From Dysidea avara (taxonomy: Eukaryota > Porifera > Demospongiae > Dictyoceratida > Dysideidae): DNA of 64,000 bases. Made by a program: the position numbers and the translations under genes. Position 1 is the stretch's first letter. Each line of letters begins with the position of its first letter. The stretch covers positions 2,694,001 to 2,758,000 of the forward strand of contig NC_089284.1 of the NCBI RefSeq assembly GCF_963678975.1, read 5' to 3'. This document shows positions 1 through 11,899 of this stretch, one piece after another. The notes below the pieces were generated by a model, which worked only from the letters and a program-made list of their open reading frames with translations, ran no database searches and had not been told where the DNA came from.

Positions 1-1345
1 TTTCAAGCTTATGTACATCACTGTTATAAATAGGGTCCTGAAGCATATTCCAGTTGTGGTCTTACCATTGCTAAATATGCTGCTTTCACTTACATAGAAC
101 AATTGCTTGTAGGTTTCTCTTAACAAAGTTTAATGTTCTGGATGCTTTTCCTGTTATTTTGGATACATGAGGTGACCAAGATAAATGTTTGTCCAAGAGT
201 ACTCCGAGGTATCATTTGTATGTCTATCAGTAATTGCTAAGGTATGGCTGTTCAGCTCATAGTTGTGAATGATAGGTGAATTACAACACATTTGGATACA
301 TTAAACCTAAGTTGCCATATATGTATATCTCATTCTGATAGCCTGTCAAGATCTTGCTGAAGGATGGAAGCATCATTCTGGGAATCAATTACTCTATATA
401 ACAAGCAGTCATCAGGAAACAGCCGTAGTGGAGATGTAATACTTCTGGTAATGTCATTAATATTCAACAAGAACATCAGAGGACCAAGTATTGTTCCCTG
501 TGGTACCCCTGTTGTAACTGTTACTGGGGTTGAGAATTTACCATTAAGAAGTACACATTGTGTCCGATCATTTTGATCCAGTTAAAGGTATTGTTTCTAA
601 TGCCATAGTATTGTAATTTCGTAAGTAACCACTGGTGTGGAACTGTGTCAAAAGCTTTAGTAAAATCAAGCAATTTGATGTCAACTTGTTTCTGATAGTC
701 TAGAGCATGTAGAATATCTTCTGTTAGGGTAACGAGTTGGGTAGCACGAGAATGACCAGCTCTGAAGCCATGTTGGTTCTCTATTAGGATGTCATTGGCA
801 TTAAGGTGGCTCATTATGATTATGTTGTGAAATATGATGTGTTCCATTGTTTTTGAGCATATAGAAGTAACAGATATCTGTCTATATAATTACTTGCTTC
901 ATCACGCCTTCCTTTCTTTAAAGACTGGACAAATGTTTGCTTTTTTCCAATCTGATGGTAATAAGCCTGTAGATAGTGATTTTGTAAAAATGACTTGTAA
1001 GACTGGAGAAATTTCTTCAGCAAACTCTTTAAGGATGAATGATGGAATTTCATCCGGACCACTGGCTTTATTTGTATCAAAGTTAGATAACAATTGACAT
1101 ATGCCTTCCACTGAAAATGTGATGTCGGATATATTTGGAAATAGGTCTTCAGAGCTTGGATCTGCCAGATTAGGTAAACTCTCTATATCTTCTTTCGTAA
1201 ACACTGATTTAAAATAATTGTTCAAGGCTTCAGCTTTACTTTTATCATCAGTACATGCATGGCTTTCCATCAACAACTATAGTAGAGATTCCAACATCAT
1301 CTTTACATTTAGCCTTAATATATACATAACTTTGTACAAAATTGG
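1..1345 (-). mobile_element. CR1/Jockey-like LINE reverse transcriptase remnant
   Basis: Read on the minus strand, this stretch is a decayed non-LTR reverse transcriptase, entered from its N-terminal side near 1345 and running off the left edge. Visible blocks in order are DDKSKAEALNNYFKSVFT (about 1250-1190), the KASGPDEIPS motif (about 1070), SDWKKANICPVFK (about 930), QHGFRAGHSRATQL (about 780), LLDFTKAFDTVPH (about 680, palm motif A), VPQGTILGPLMFLLNINDI (about 510-450) and a catalytic box reading FPDD where YADD or FADD is expected (about 430). The frame changes near 905 and again between 580 and 490, and there is an in-frame stop after LDRLSE. The altered catalytic box, frameshifts and stop make it a dead copy. 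The endonuclease part is not seen, as expected of a 5'-truncated LINE. The clade is inferred from motif wording only. Confidence 0.85.
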
Positions 1346-2524
1346 TTTCAATCGGTTATAAGGGATCGTGAAGCTACTACATATGTATGTCAATATACCC
1401 ATAGTGTGGCAGGCACGCTGGCTTCTGGGATGCATGACACACTACTGTGTGTCTTGATAAACTAGCACCTGGTTTGTTGACAAATATTCCTCCAATACAA
1501 CAGTTCTACAGGCATAAAGACCTTCTGACAAGCAAAACTCTACATGATTATTGAATTTTAATATTGCAAAGTTCCTAAAACACAAGATTAAAGTCTTTAC
1601 AATAAAAATGCATGCAAAACACTTTGCAAACTTAAAAGTGTATGAATTGGTTTTCAATATTGACAAGTTAGTTACTTCATATAGTTAATCTATGCAAGCT
1701 AGTCCATTTAATTCTTGACTGGTCTATTAGAGTATTACAGTGCAGGGTAAATGCTTTATTAGAGTAGGTAGATTGTGTTTAGCAGAAGGATCCAGCAATG
1801 CTGCAAAGAAGCAGTTTGGTGTAAAATCCAGCCCATATTTGATACAGTGACTGTCAGGAATATTCCATTATTAAGTCCTACTTACCCTTCATGAGGTGCT
1901 GATTTAAACCAATGTATATGTGACTGGAATTTTGTCAGGAATCCACAAAGTACAGTGGAACTTCAGTTATCCAAACCCCTTGGTACCGGGGGTGATCCAT
2001 AAGTCTGAAAAGTCTGTATCTCTGAAACTGTGTATAAATAACAGCATAAAGAAATTTTAAAAAAATATTAGTATTTCAACTACTCTAATAGAACAGTCAT
2101 TTCCATAGTTCGGTTAACTAAGAATCTGGGTAAGTGGGGTCTGAGGTTCCACTGTATGCAATATTTGGCATAGTATCCTTGCATGTCAATTGACTGTTGC
2201 ATGGCATTGTCAAAGAGCTACATTTACCTATGTATGTCTAACAGTTCTTTACTTGTTATGTAGAGAAAGCTTACATGTGCCAATGAGCAACCAACACAAG
2301 AGGATAATGAGTTACAGGCCTTATCAATACAACATCACAATGAACTACAGGTTAGTGTCTCATGTCACTATGCAAACAGTCTCTGTGAAAGTACAAGTTA
2401 AATGCTTTGACTAATTAGTAACATACTGCTCGTTTTTGTATTCTAGTGGTGACCCCAATGTTGGTATATGGTATCATATAGTATGATAGTACTTATACTG
2501 TGTACTAGGGATCATGAAGGTTTG
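1346..2524. other. Intergenic, no gene seen
   Basis: No convincing coding segment or splice-bounded exon is visible. The stretch holds three occurrences of the short dispersed GACTGYTCTATTAGAGTAT-type motif: 1717-1735, a weaker one near 1753-1769, and a reverse-orientation copy at 2080-2099. Otherwise it is AT-rich unique-looking sequence. Confidence 0.5.
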
Positions 2525-3215
2525 GGCTTTTCTGGCCAAAATCATCACCCAAAAACCAGCTTCACAGTACCATCCTGGTGCTTTGGCAGTATTGGTTAGG
2601 TATAATCAAGCCTAAAAGTGCCTTCAGTACAACCCTTAATGCTTCCAAAAGATTGTTACAAAATTTTGAAAATTTTTCACTGATTGACATCACTTTGTCC
2701 GGAGACATGCCTTTTGGAATACCACAGTATATACAATGCACGCACCATGGACTTACCTTATCCTCCTTTGTGTCCCACCTCTTTTTGCTGACAGCCCAAG
2801 GTGTTGATTTGCAGTAGTGCAATGGATTTCCTACATTTATATATCGTTCATATTTTCTGTGGTGACTGGGTTGATTTCTTCTCCTACTGTTCTTCATTTG
2901 TAACAGGCTGAACATAGCTGAAAGCAAAGTGTAATGGCCCTTCCTAGGCTTGATAGTTGGGGCACGTGAATCGTCCATATTTTTTGTGGTGACTGGATTG
3001 ATTGCAGAGGTGCTTCTCATACTTTTCTTTATTTGTAGTACTGTGTATTGGGCTTAACATAGCTGAGTACATGGCCACTTCATTTTCAAGTCACTAATTG
3101 ATAGCTGGGGAGCACGTTCAGATAAAAACATTAACCCTGGCCCCATCCTTTCTTTGATGCAGAATGCACTGGTTCACTAGTCATAATAATATTACCCAAA
3201 AAAGTAAACAAACAA
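2525..3215 (+). repeat. Dispersed repeat family R1, copy 1
   Basis: This segment resembles 4260-4740, 4935-5200 and, in reverse orientation, 46120-46510. Shared landmarks are the GCAGTATTGGTTAGGTA block, a TTTTTCACTG-TTGACAT block, CCTTTTGG-ATACC, a CATGGACTTACC block and CCTCCTTTGTGTCCC followed by AAGGTGTTGATTTGCAGTAG. It encodes no recognisable protein. The copies differ in length and carry insertions, so they are old. Whether the source was a DNA transposon or a retroelement cannot be read here. Confidence 0.7.
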
Positions 3216-3260
3216 GTATCAGTAAAACTTAGGAATTTTAAGAGATCATAGAAAAAAAAA

Positions 3261-3406
3261 GGGAAACAAGGGAGGTTGCCCACTACACCTGCAGATATAC
3301 TAGTGGACATTTAATCCCTAATTCAGTCATGGGTATATATAGACTGAAGTAGGGATTAAATGTCCACTAGTATATCTGCAGGTGTACCTACCCTCCCTTA
3401 TTTCCC
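3261..3406. repeat. Fold-back (MITE-like) element, copy 1
   Basis: A near-perfect hairpin: the left arm from GGGAAACAAGGGAGG through CACCTGCAGATATACTAGTG to ATTTAATCCCT is answered by its reverse complement ending in CCCTCCCTTATTTCCC. Arms are about 65 bp with a loop of about 20 bp containing a CATGGGTATATATAGACT-type sequence. A second copy lies at 4759-4890. Confidence 0.85.
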
Positions 3407-4259
3407 TACTTTTTCTAAATTCCTAATTTTTCCTTATACTTGCTAGTAGTCTAAACATCAGTTTAACATTTATATTTATGTATGCATACAAATTACATGG
3501 GAAGCCAGAATTACTATGTATCTTTCATTAAGTTAAGATACATCTGCAGTGTGTCATGCAACTAAGGAAGCTGACATTACACCAGTGTGTCATTAACAGG
3601 GCAGCAAAATCATAATTACTTTACATGGTGCTCCCTTCTTCAAATATAGTAACAGAGGTGGAGGAAGGTAGGGGGGGCTCAAAATTATTTGAGCTGACAC
3701 TGTATAGAAACTGGAGACTTGTTCATGTTTGCAGTGATTAGCTACGGCACTCTCAGCATGCAGGGTCTTGGAGCATCTCTCACACACACACACACAGAAA
3801 AATTTTTCAAAAATAGGTGCTACAAGATTAAATTTGGTGGCACTTTTGCAAAAGTATTGTTAATTAAAATTTTTCAGGTATGACACTCGTACAATGAATC
3901 CTTCCGCTATATGATAATTATATAACTGCCAGTTTGGAAACCATGATGATATTTTATCATGTGATATAGTTGTGACGTCACACAAAGTAATTATTGGAGC
4001 TCTGCCCCTCTCATCTGAAAGTTGGGGGGACTCCAGCCCCTCTAGCTCCCCCTTCTGCTGCCATTGATTAGTAGGTAGGGTCACCTCCATATTACATTTA
4101 AATGAAATCATTTTAAAAATTACAAAGATGTGTGCAACCAGTTTTGTGTTTTCCTCCCATGTCACTTCACAAAATTGCTATAACACATCTGCAGTGTTGA
4201 AATTTGGTATACTTACAAAAGGTTTACACTTTAAATTTTTTTGCTACGCCTCTGAGCCT
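3407..4259. other. Intergenic, no gene seen
   Basis: AT-rich sequence with a short (CA)n run near 3780-3796. Open stretches on either strand are short, lack splice-site framing and show no recognisable family motif. I see no RNA gene. Confidence 0.4.
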
Positions 4260-5243
4260 CACAATACCTTCATGGTTCCTTGAAACACTATATATTCAGT
4301 GGAATTTTCTACTGACTGACTGACTGACTGACTGATTCCTTCAGACAGATGTAACTCAATAACGGCTAAGCTTACAGGCTTGATTTTTTCACTGTTTGAC
4401 ATTACTTCAGCCCGACAGATACCTTTTGGTATACCATCATACATTCAATGCATGCTTCTTGGGTTTAGCTGTGTCCTCCTTTGTGTCACATTAATTTATC
4501 TTTACTGACAACACAAGGTGTTGATTCACAGTAGCGCCACATGATGGCTTCTCTATGTTTGTAATAGGAATTGTCTGAGTTTTCTATTGTGACTGGATTG
4601 ATTGCAGAGGTCCTTCTTGCAGAGTTTTTCATTTGTAATACTGTGTAACAGACTGAACGTAGTTGAAAACTAAACGTAATGGCTACTTTGCTATTTCAGT
4701 AATTGATAGTTTGGGGTGCGTTCAGACAAAAAATAATAAGCCTGGTGCCATTCAAAAAGTAGGGGAGGTCGCCCACACCTGAAGATACACTGGTGTACAT
4801 TTAATCTCTACTCCAGTCTATACCCATGACTGAAGTAGGGATTAAATGTCCACTAGTATATCTTCGGGTGTAGACCACCTCCCTTGTTTCACTTCCTAAT
4901 CAAACTTTACTTTAAAATCCCTAATTTTTTCTTGTACTTAAATACAATGCACTGATCATGGACTTACCTTTGTCCTCTTTTGTGTCACATTTCTTTTTGC
5001 TGACTGTGCAAGGTGTCAATTTGCCGTAATACATTACTGGCTTTATGTATTATTGTCTGTATTTTTTGTGTCACACCTCCAACAGTTGAAGTATAAGCCG
5101 ATTGATAGTAAACTAGCTTGTTCTTTGTGCGGGGCAGTGTAACAGGCAGAAAATAGTAGCCAAACACTATGTAAAATGGCTACATTGCTGATTTATAAGT
5201 ATTTTGCAGTACGATCATAGACTGACTGACTGACTGACTGACT
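4260..5243 (+). repeat. Dispersed repeat family R1, copies 2 and 3
   Basis: Two further R1 copies flank the second fold-back element. Copy 2 (about 4260-4740) keeps the (TGAC)n run at about 4313-4335, the ACTCAATAACGGCTAAGCTTA block, CCTTTTGGTATACC and CAAGGTGTTGATTCACAGTAG. Copy 3 (about 4935-5200) keeps ATGGACTTACC, TTTGTGTCACATTTC and CTGACTGTGCAAGGTGTC, and is followed by another (TGAC)n run at about 5218-5243. There is no coding content. Confidence 0.65.
4759..4890. repeat. Fold-back (MITE-like) element, copy 2
   Basis: This is the second copy of the hairpin seen at 3261-3406, with arms containing CACCTGAAGATACACTGG and TAGTATATCTTCGGGTGTAG. Its central loop (AGTCTATACCCATGACTGAA) is the reverse complement of the loop in the first copy, so the two are in opposite orientation although their arms are alike. 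Both sit inside or beside R1 repeat copies. Confidence 0.8.
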
Positions 5244-5788
5244 GCCTTTAGGCACTGTCCCATCGTTCTTGATTGTATTACCTTCGGATTGTTACCACTT
5301 TAGGTTTGGTGGCAGTTTAGTAGACTACGGTAACCGCCATTGCTACTAGAGAAAGCTATGAATTCATCTGAAACTTTCTGGACCACCATAATAATGTTGC
5401 CAACCTTCCCTCAGTGCCTTATATTAATTGTGCTCTACCTGTGGCTTCCAAATTGAGAAACAGAAAATTGAGGCCATAAAGCTTCTCCTTCTTTGGTCCC
5501 CTCAAACTTGCTAGACCAATATCCCTGCCCAAATCAATGAGTCACAAGGTGGTTTTGGTGTCTTTCCATATGGGCTAACCTTGAATTTGGAAACAGCTCT
5601 GTAATGAACTCTCTATTTTAAGTTTATGGTATACTCCATTATATATGCATTGCTAACAGAAATTTATGATGTCATTATCTATCTATCTACAAACTTATGA
5701 TCAAATAGGATCAATCACTTTTTCATCATTTTAGCCAATCACAACAAAGAATTGATCATGTGATTCAGTGTATATTATAATTGTTTCA
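5244..5788. other. Intergenic, no gene seen
   Basis: There are no credible exons, RNA genes or repeat structure beyond a short ATCTATCTATC run near 5675-5690. Confidence 0.4.
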
Positions 5789-5789
5789 G

Positions 5790-5922
5790 AGGGCTCAGTC
5801 TCACATATCAATGCCGGGTGTATGGCCAGTTCTCCTTCCGAACTGGCCAAACAGCTAACTTCACTTTGCACATCTCTGGTGCAAGACAAAAACCTACAAT
5901 CGAACCCACAAGTCAGTCTTTT
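5790..5922 (+). repeat. Left member of an inverted repeat pair flanking a minisatellite
   Basis: About 115 bp here match the reverse complement of 7445-7562. Shared blocks are ACATATCAATG, GTGTATGGCCAG, AACAGCTAACTTCAC, GGTGCAA and AACCCACAAGTCAGTC. The pair encloses the roughly 800-bp minisatellite and may be the ends of one 1.8-kb element, although the outer boundaries and target duplication are not clear. Confidence 0.7.
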
Positions 5923-6054
5923 TCATAGCTCAAAGACGTGTCACAGCTCAAATATTTGTTCTGGTCTATCTCGCTGATAATGTGCCAAAAAGTTTACCAA
6001 ACTGGAAAAGATGCTGATTCTCTCCAAAGGAAGAATTTATAAGACCAGTTACTC

Positions 6055-6850
6055 ACCATCGTTCTCAGAGCAGAACAAATTGTCATTGTTCTCGGAGCAG
6101 ACCATTCAATTCACCATCGTTATTGGTGCAGAACAAATCTGGTGCCACTGTTCTCAAAGCAGAATAGCTCTCTGTTGTTTTCAGAGCAGAACAAACTGCC
6201 CTGGTTATTGGGGCAGAACACGATTATCGTTCTAACCATTGTTTCAGAACATAGCAACTCACTGTCATTCTCGAGCAGAACAACTTACTATTATTCCCGG
6301 AGCAGAACAACATGCTGTCATTCTCAGTCAGAGTGGGACAACTCGCTGTCGTTCTCAGAGCAGAACAATTGTTTGTCCTTTGAGCAGAACAAATTATCAC
6401 TTTCCAGCAAATCAACCCATCATTATTCTCAGAGCAGAAAAACTCATCCTTGTTCTTTGAGCCAAACAACTAACTTGCCCTCAGAGCAGTATAAATTGCT
6501 ATTCTTGAAGCAGAACAACTTCTCAGTATCATTCTCAGAACAAAACAACTCACAATTGTTCTTGGAGCAGAATAAATCACCACTGTTCTCAGAACAGAGT
6601 AACTTGTCACTTCATGGAACAGACCAATCCATTGCCCATTGGAGCAGAACAATGTACCATTGGTGTTATACACATGACTGTGAACCTCTGATTAACAGTT
6701 GAGGTAGCACAGTACAATTGTTCTCAGAGCAGAACATCACATGATCATATAGTCATTCTTTGGAGCAAGCCAATCAGTTGTCCAATTGGTTTTAGAGCAT
6801 ACTACAGTCTACAATACACCACTGTTCTCAGAATAGAACACCATTACATT
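6055..6850. repeat. Divergent ~30-bp minisatellite (TTCTCAGAGCAGAACAA-type)
   Basis: An array of about 20 or more imperfect units built around TTCTCAGAGCAGAACAA, with spacers giving a period near 25-32 bp. The units are heavily diverged (CTCGGAGCAGA, TCTTTGAGCCAAACAA and so on), and degenerate units continue to about 6850. Because many units keep a multiple-of-three spacing, the plus strand stays open for about 190 codons at 6142-6702, giving a Ser-Glu-Gln-Asn repeat. No start context, splice frame or homology supports a real protein. Confidence 0.85.
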
Positions 6851-7444
6851 GTATTCATTTTCACAGCAATACAGCACTAGTTGTTCTTAGAATCTTAAAT
6901 CAACTTTCATCCTTAAATGTATAAGACGTTGTTGTACAACTTACTGATGCATATCTCAGAGTAGCGAGAACACTACTCTAGACATGTTCGACCCATTATA
7001 AACTGAGGGTTCTTGCAAGGCAGCCCACTGCTCTTAGACCAGAAAACAAGTGCCTTGCTCCCATATCCTGACACAAGACATGTCAAGTACACAAACATTT
7101 CAAGTGAGTCACAATTAGCTCACAAAGCTAATATATATAATTATAATACCTGAATATGGCATAACATTCTAAGGAACTAGTCCTCAGTCAGTTCTCCAAG
7201 GTTTATTGTAAACCTTCAGAGTACTCAGTCTGTGGTAGAGCAATGCTCTTATCTGGCTGCAGCTATAAACCTCACCATTGATATGAGAGACTAAGCCTTC
7301 TGAAATATAATTTGTATATGGCTCAGACAATGAAGTGGTTGCAAGCTATTTTGAATGGTATGTACGGTACTTGTTTTTCTATAATCATAGCTGGTAAACC
7401 CACACATACAGCAATGGTCCCACCCATCCAGATCTATATTATGT

Positions 7445-7562
7445 TTCATGATCAATGACTGACTTGTGGGTTTGATTGTGGGTTTTTGTTTTGCACCGGA
7501 GATGCGCAAAGCTGTGAAGTTAGCTGTTCAAAAAGGAAACCTGGCCATACACCATTGATATG
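7445..7562 (-). repeat. Right member of the inverted repeat pair
   Basis: Reverse-complement match to 5790-5922, with about 20-25 percent divergence by eye and small indels. Immediately to the right, 7568-7605 contains a short palindrome (GGAGCCCATGCA and the matching GTATGGGCTCC). Confidence 0.7.
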
Positions 7563-8950
7563 TTCAACCAGGAGCCCATGCATAGGCGGCACGTATGGGC
7601 TCCTGACCCTCTTCATACACAATTCTAAATAACTTGCAACCACTTTGTGGTCTGAGACATTTATGAATTATACAGTCACACCCACCGAAGAGTTTTGGAA
7701 AGTCTTTGAAGACACACCTTCCACTACTCACTCTGAACAGGACACATGCTGCAAACAAGACAAGCAAGACAAAGTGTTTACAAAGGAAGTTTGTACACGT
7801 CATTGCCTAGTTACACGACTGTGAGCAAAACAGTTTACAAATGGAAATTATGTTTAATTAGTCTAATAGAACATGCATCTGTCATGCAAGGCAGTATAAA
7901 AGGAGGGTTATGTGAAAAGCCCTAACATGTTTCAAGTGAGATACATTTCCATCCACTGATTATGCTGCAGCGATATATGCATACTTACAACTACTTCCCT
8001 GACTAGGAACTTCATCACCCAAACTATGTTCAACTACTCTATTAGAATGCACATGGTGAACAACCACTCATGACTGGTGGGGCTGATAATCTCCTGGCAG
8101 GATAAAGTTCCACTATGTTGACAATGCAAGAAAAAAATTTTTGGCAAGACACATTGCATTGTGTTTGCAGAGCACCTTGCTGATGTGGTTTACCTTCAGC
8201 TACAGATTAAGCTAATATAAAACACATCAGATAACACACTTTGGTATGAAATAGATAAACATCACACAAAAGCATGCACACCAACCACGAAATACTCTAA
8301 ATGAACAATCAGATAGTTCATAGTAGAGGTCTGTATAACTATATGTGGAATAACTTTGGTGTTGATTGATGGAAGTTGACTCTGACAGTTGTACACAGAT
8401 CAGCACAGCTGTATACAAACATGTCAGTTATGAAAAATACTATTAATACCATCCCAATTATACCTTAGAAATTTGTAATTTTTGTGTACGTGGCATTTTA
8501 AAGAATGTGGACTTTATGGATGTTAGCATACAACACAACATGGAAGGCATGTCAAACATTGTACACAAAATGTTTATCAAGTGCAGTTGCACACATATCA
8601 ATCAGTAGGTTTGGATGTTGTGACAACTAATAAACAGTAGCATGCAGGTATATAGTCTCACATTATATAGTCTTAGTAGCATGGGTACAACTAGTATAAG
8701 TATTGACTGTTATTCAATTTAGTTAATTTGATTTACACATAGCATTTTATTCCACCATCTAATTTATTAATTACCACTATTTTGTTCATAATTCAAACAA
8801 ACCATGTTTGACATGCATGCACATTGTCAAACAATCATAGCTTTATAAGTTCTTTCCTTTTTTTTAAAATGGAAGTTTACTAATGATAAATTATTTGAAT
8901 GAGTGCAAGGAAAATCTTTATCATTAACTCCAATGTCCACATCCACCAGG
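7563..8950. other. Intergenic, no gene seen
   Basis: AT-rich sequence without exon-like segments. It contains dispersed TCTATTAGA-type motifs at about 7858-7872 and 8033-8050. No RNA gene was recognised. Confidence 0.4.
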
Positions 8951-8954
8951 AGTC

Positions 8955-9480
8955 ACTCTCAATGCTTTAGAACACCATATATGCCATGCAGGATTAACAC
9001 TTATACCTTTTCAATCTCCCAGAAATATAGTCAACCAGCCATCTTTGAATGATTTTAAAGAATTATTGTATAGTTATTTATTTTAGATGATGTAGATTTA
9101 GTATTAAGTAATCACTTGGTATCTGTGTATCAAGCTCTGTATAGAGTTTTTACTCAGTAATAACTAAAAACTAAGATTGTTTTACAAGCTATGTAGTAAG
9201 GATTATTGAAATAAAAATTGCTTATTATAACAAGGGGATCATCAACTGAAATGCAATTCAATCCCTAGCCAATAGCAATAAACTAGCATGATCTCCTATC
9301 CTTTAACATATACTTATTGTAAGTATGTGCAAATATTAGATAGTCTTCACCATTCAATTTTTAGTATTAACATTGCAATCAAGCTCTGGAACAATTTACC
9401 TTCGCATATTGTAGCTCATTAGATGATTTTAAGGATAAGATTAGAATGTACTTTAATTGATGATGACTTTATTTCCTTCT
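8955..9480 (+). mobile_element. Two LINE 3'-end fragments
   Basis: Short plus-strand pieces resemble the C-terminal end typical of CR1/L2-like reverse transcriptase proteins: RNIVNQPSLNDFKELLYSYLF at about 9020-9085, and IKLWNNLPSHIVAH at about 9372-9412. The first is followed by a TAA-rich 3' tail with AATAAA-like sequence near 9210. They look like two heavily truncated insertions side by side. The assignment rests on short motifs. Confidence 0.4.
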
Positions 9481-10080
9481 TCCCCCAATTGTAATAATTA
9501 TACTCATTAATATGAGGTCATACAATTATGATTATATTACAATAATAGGAAGAGCAAACTGAGTAGTTAGAGATCTCTCAAAGCAATGGAGTATATGGCA
9601 CTGTCTGGTGAGTATTTCACAATTATAGTGGTGATATTAAGGTGGTGTCCCTTCTGAAATCACTTATATCATAGGGAGTCACTGACTTACTGTACTGTTT
9701 GGACCACCGTGTCACGGCCAAAACTGTAACCGACCAGATTATTGATAGTGTGCATGGGCTGACAATAAATCAGTTGTGCTCTTAATGAGTACTTGAGTTC
9801 TTATTTTACTACCAATCTGTTAATAAATAGTTCAATAGTCGTTTTTATAGCCCTAAATAGATCTATTTATGTATACATGCATGGTTTTTACATGGTTGCA
9901 TGTGTTCTTCTTTTTGATAGGCCCCAAGATGCAAGAAAGTGACAGCCACAGGATATAAATATATATTAGTTTTGTTCTATGTAACTAGCTGCTGAAACTT
10001 GCACTTTGTTTTGTGGACCTTGACTTGTTTTGTGGAAACATTTATGTAATCAAGATGATTCTGTAACTAACATGTTGATG
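9481..10080. other. Intergenic, no gene seen
   Basis: No exon, RNA gene or clear repeat structure is visible in this AT-rich stretch. Confidence 0.4.
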
Positions 10081-10089
10081 TTTACATAT

Positions 10090-10520
10090 TACAGCTTACA
10101 AATAATGGTAACTGCCAGAGCAAATTAGAATGAAAATGTGTGATAGTGTATTGTGTGAAGCCATGCAGCATGCCACACCGTGGGTATATTGACAGGAAGA
10201 AAAAATCGCATTTTCATGCATGCATAACTCCATGGCTCCTTCTCCACAGAAGACCATTTTTGCACTATAGCTGCATGTCCACCAGGTAGGATAGGCCACA
10301 CAGCAAATTTGATCTTAAATTTGTACCAGCCATTCCTGAGATGTGAGCATTAATTAAAATTTTTGATTCTTTTTCTGCTTTGTTTTTCTTGGGGGCTTAG
10401 ATTTCTTTTGCACACTTTGCAAAAATTGTTATAAAAAGTAAACATGTAACTTGATTACCTTGAACTTTGGCATATATGAAAAGTGAATTCACATACTAAG
10501 TTTGCTATGAACCTTTATAA
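10090..10520 (-). repeat. Dispersed repeat R2 segment A (paired with 47690-48115)
   Basis: This segment and 47690-48115 are inverted relative to each other. Shared blocks include CCATTTTTGCA-TATAGCTG, the TAGG-TAGGCCACACAGC region, the GCACACTTTGCAAAAATTG region and a block near the (A)CATGTAACT sequence. It is one of three segments (A, B and C) occurring in the same relative order here and at 46.6-48.1 kb, which suggests two copies of one older element of about 2 kb. Confidence 0.6.
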
Positions 10521-11137
10521 ATTAGTTGCATAACCAGACCACTTTTTTTTCCTCTGGCCAATAACATACAAAGAAGAAAATGTGGTCATTTATTCATGTA
10601 AAAAATATCGAACTTTTGTCATGGCTACAGCCTATAGGGTAAGCTGAGTATGTGAAAATTGCACATAAGCTGATCATCACAGCAGTATGTACCTTGAAAA
10701 ACAACTACAGGGCTTTAAAGCAAAAACCAAACAAGTGAAAATTTTCAGGATCAAGATGTTCTAATAGAGCTGTGTGGGTGGAAGGAAATGCCATTAGGGC
10801 CAGTTAATAAAACAAAAAAAATAGAGCAGTCCCATGCATGGGGTAAAAAAGGGCACAAAAATGTTGAAAAAATTACCAGGGTTAGAAACAGGGACTAACA
10901 ACATCCTTAACCACTGCGTCACTTAAATGTTTAATAGTTAGATGTCAAGAACCAGGGTTCTACAGGATTTAGAAAACTTGAAGGCCCTGGGTTGTAGCAC
11001 CCGAGCACAGAGAGGGCGCTACTAAGGGCCTGAAGGTACAATTACGAGTTGTAGTCTGAACTTTTATAGATCTCCCAATGGAAGTTCTAGATTTTTCTAG
11101 AACATTCTGTGTGTTCTAAAACTCCTCAAAAAATGTG

Positions 11138-11830
11138 CACTCTATTAGAGTATTACTAGTAGAGCAGCATAGCACCAAAAAATGGGCATTTCGTGCACTT
11201 TATGATACAATTATGAAACTTTCCACACAAATTGTGCTCATTGTGACATTGTTTTTTGAAATAGAGCCATCACAGATTTGACCTTTGGTGACCTTTAGAG
11301 CCATTTTTCACTGAAAATTAATCATTTTTGTCTTTATCTCCCTGAGGCATTATTTTACACTGTTAAACCATGGTATCAAATCAAAGGTGTTGATCTAAGA
11401 ACTATATTGACTTTTGTTTGAAGTTTGTATCTCATTCCACTACAAAGTTATGATCATTTTTGTATGTCATGAAATTCTTTGCCCTTGGGGTGTAAATTAC
11501 TAATGGGCAACTAGTTCATAGTTTCATGGTTAATATAAATGATCATAACTTTGGAATGCAATCACCTATTTACTTCAAATAAAAGCCGAGTGGTTCATTT
11601 TAGCAGCACCTTTAATTTGAAACTGCAAAATGATGCCTCAGGGAGATAAAGACAAAAACGATGAATTTTCAATACAAAAAAGAAAACTGTAAAGGTCACT
11701 AATTGTCAAATATGTGATGGCTCTATGTCCAAAAAATTACGTCACAAGGAGTACAACTTATATAGAAAGTTTCATAATTGTATCAAAAATTGCACAACTA
11801 TCGCACTATGCCGTTCTACTATACAATAAC
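11138..11830. repeat. Giant imperfect palindrome (fold-back element), arms ~330 bp
   Basis: The left half (11138 to about 11470) is answered in reverse complement by the right half (about 11500-11830). Matched blocks include TATCTCCCTGAGGCAT (11334-11350) with ATGCCTCAGGGAGATA (11632-11648), GGTGACCTTTAGAG with AAAGGTCACTAA, the CATCACAGATTTGAC and ATATGTGATGGCTC pair, and ACAATTATGAAACTTTC with GAAAGTTTCATAATTGT. The centre lies near 11485. Arms differ by point changes and short indels. No coding content was recognised. The left end overlaps a dispersed TCTATTAGAGTAT motif. Confidence 0.8.
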
Positions 11831-11899
11831 ATTACCAAATATAAAACATGCAATACAATACGTTGCAAGAAGTGAAATCCACATGAAACCAGAAATTTA

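Noticed and set aside
2562-3020. 152-codon minus-strand open frame
   Set aside because: It falls entirely in the dispersed R1 repeat, has no homology or splice context, and the same region is interrupted in the other copies.
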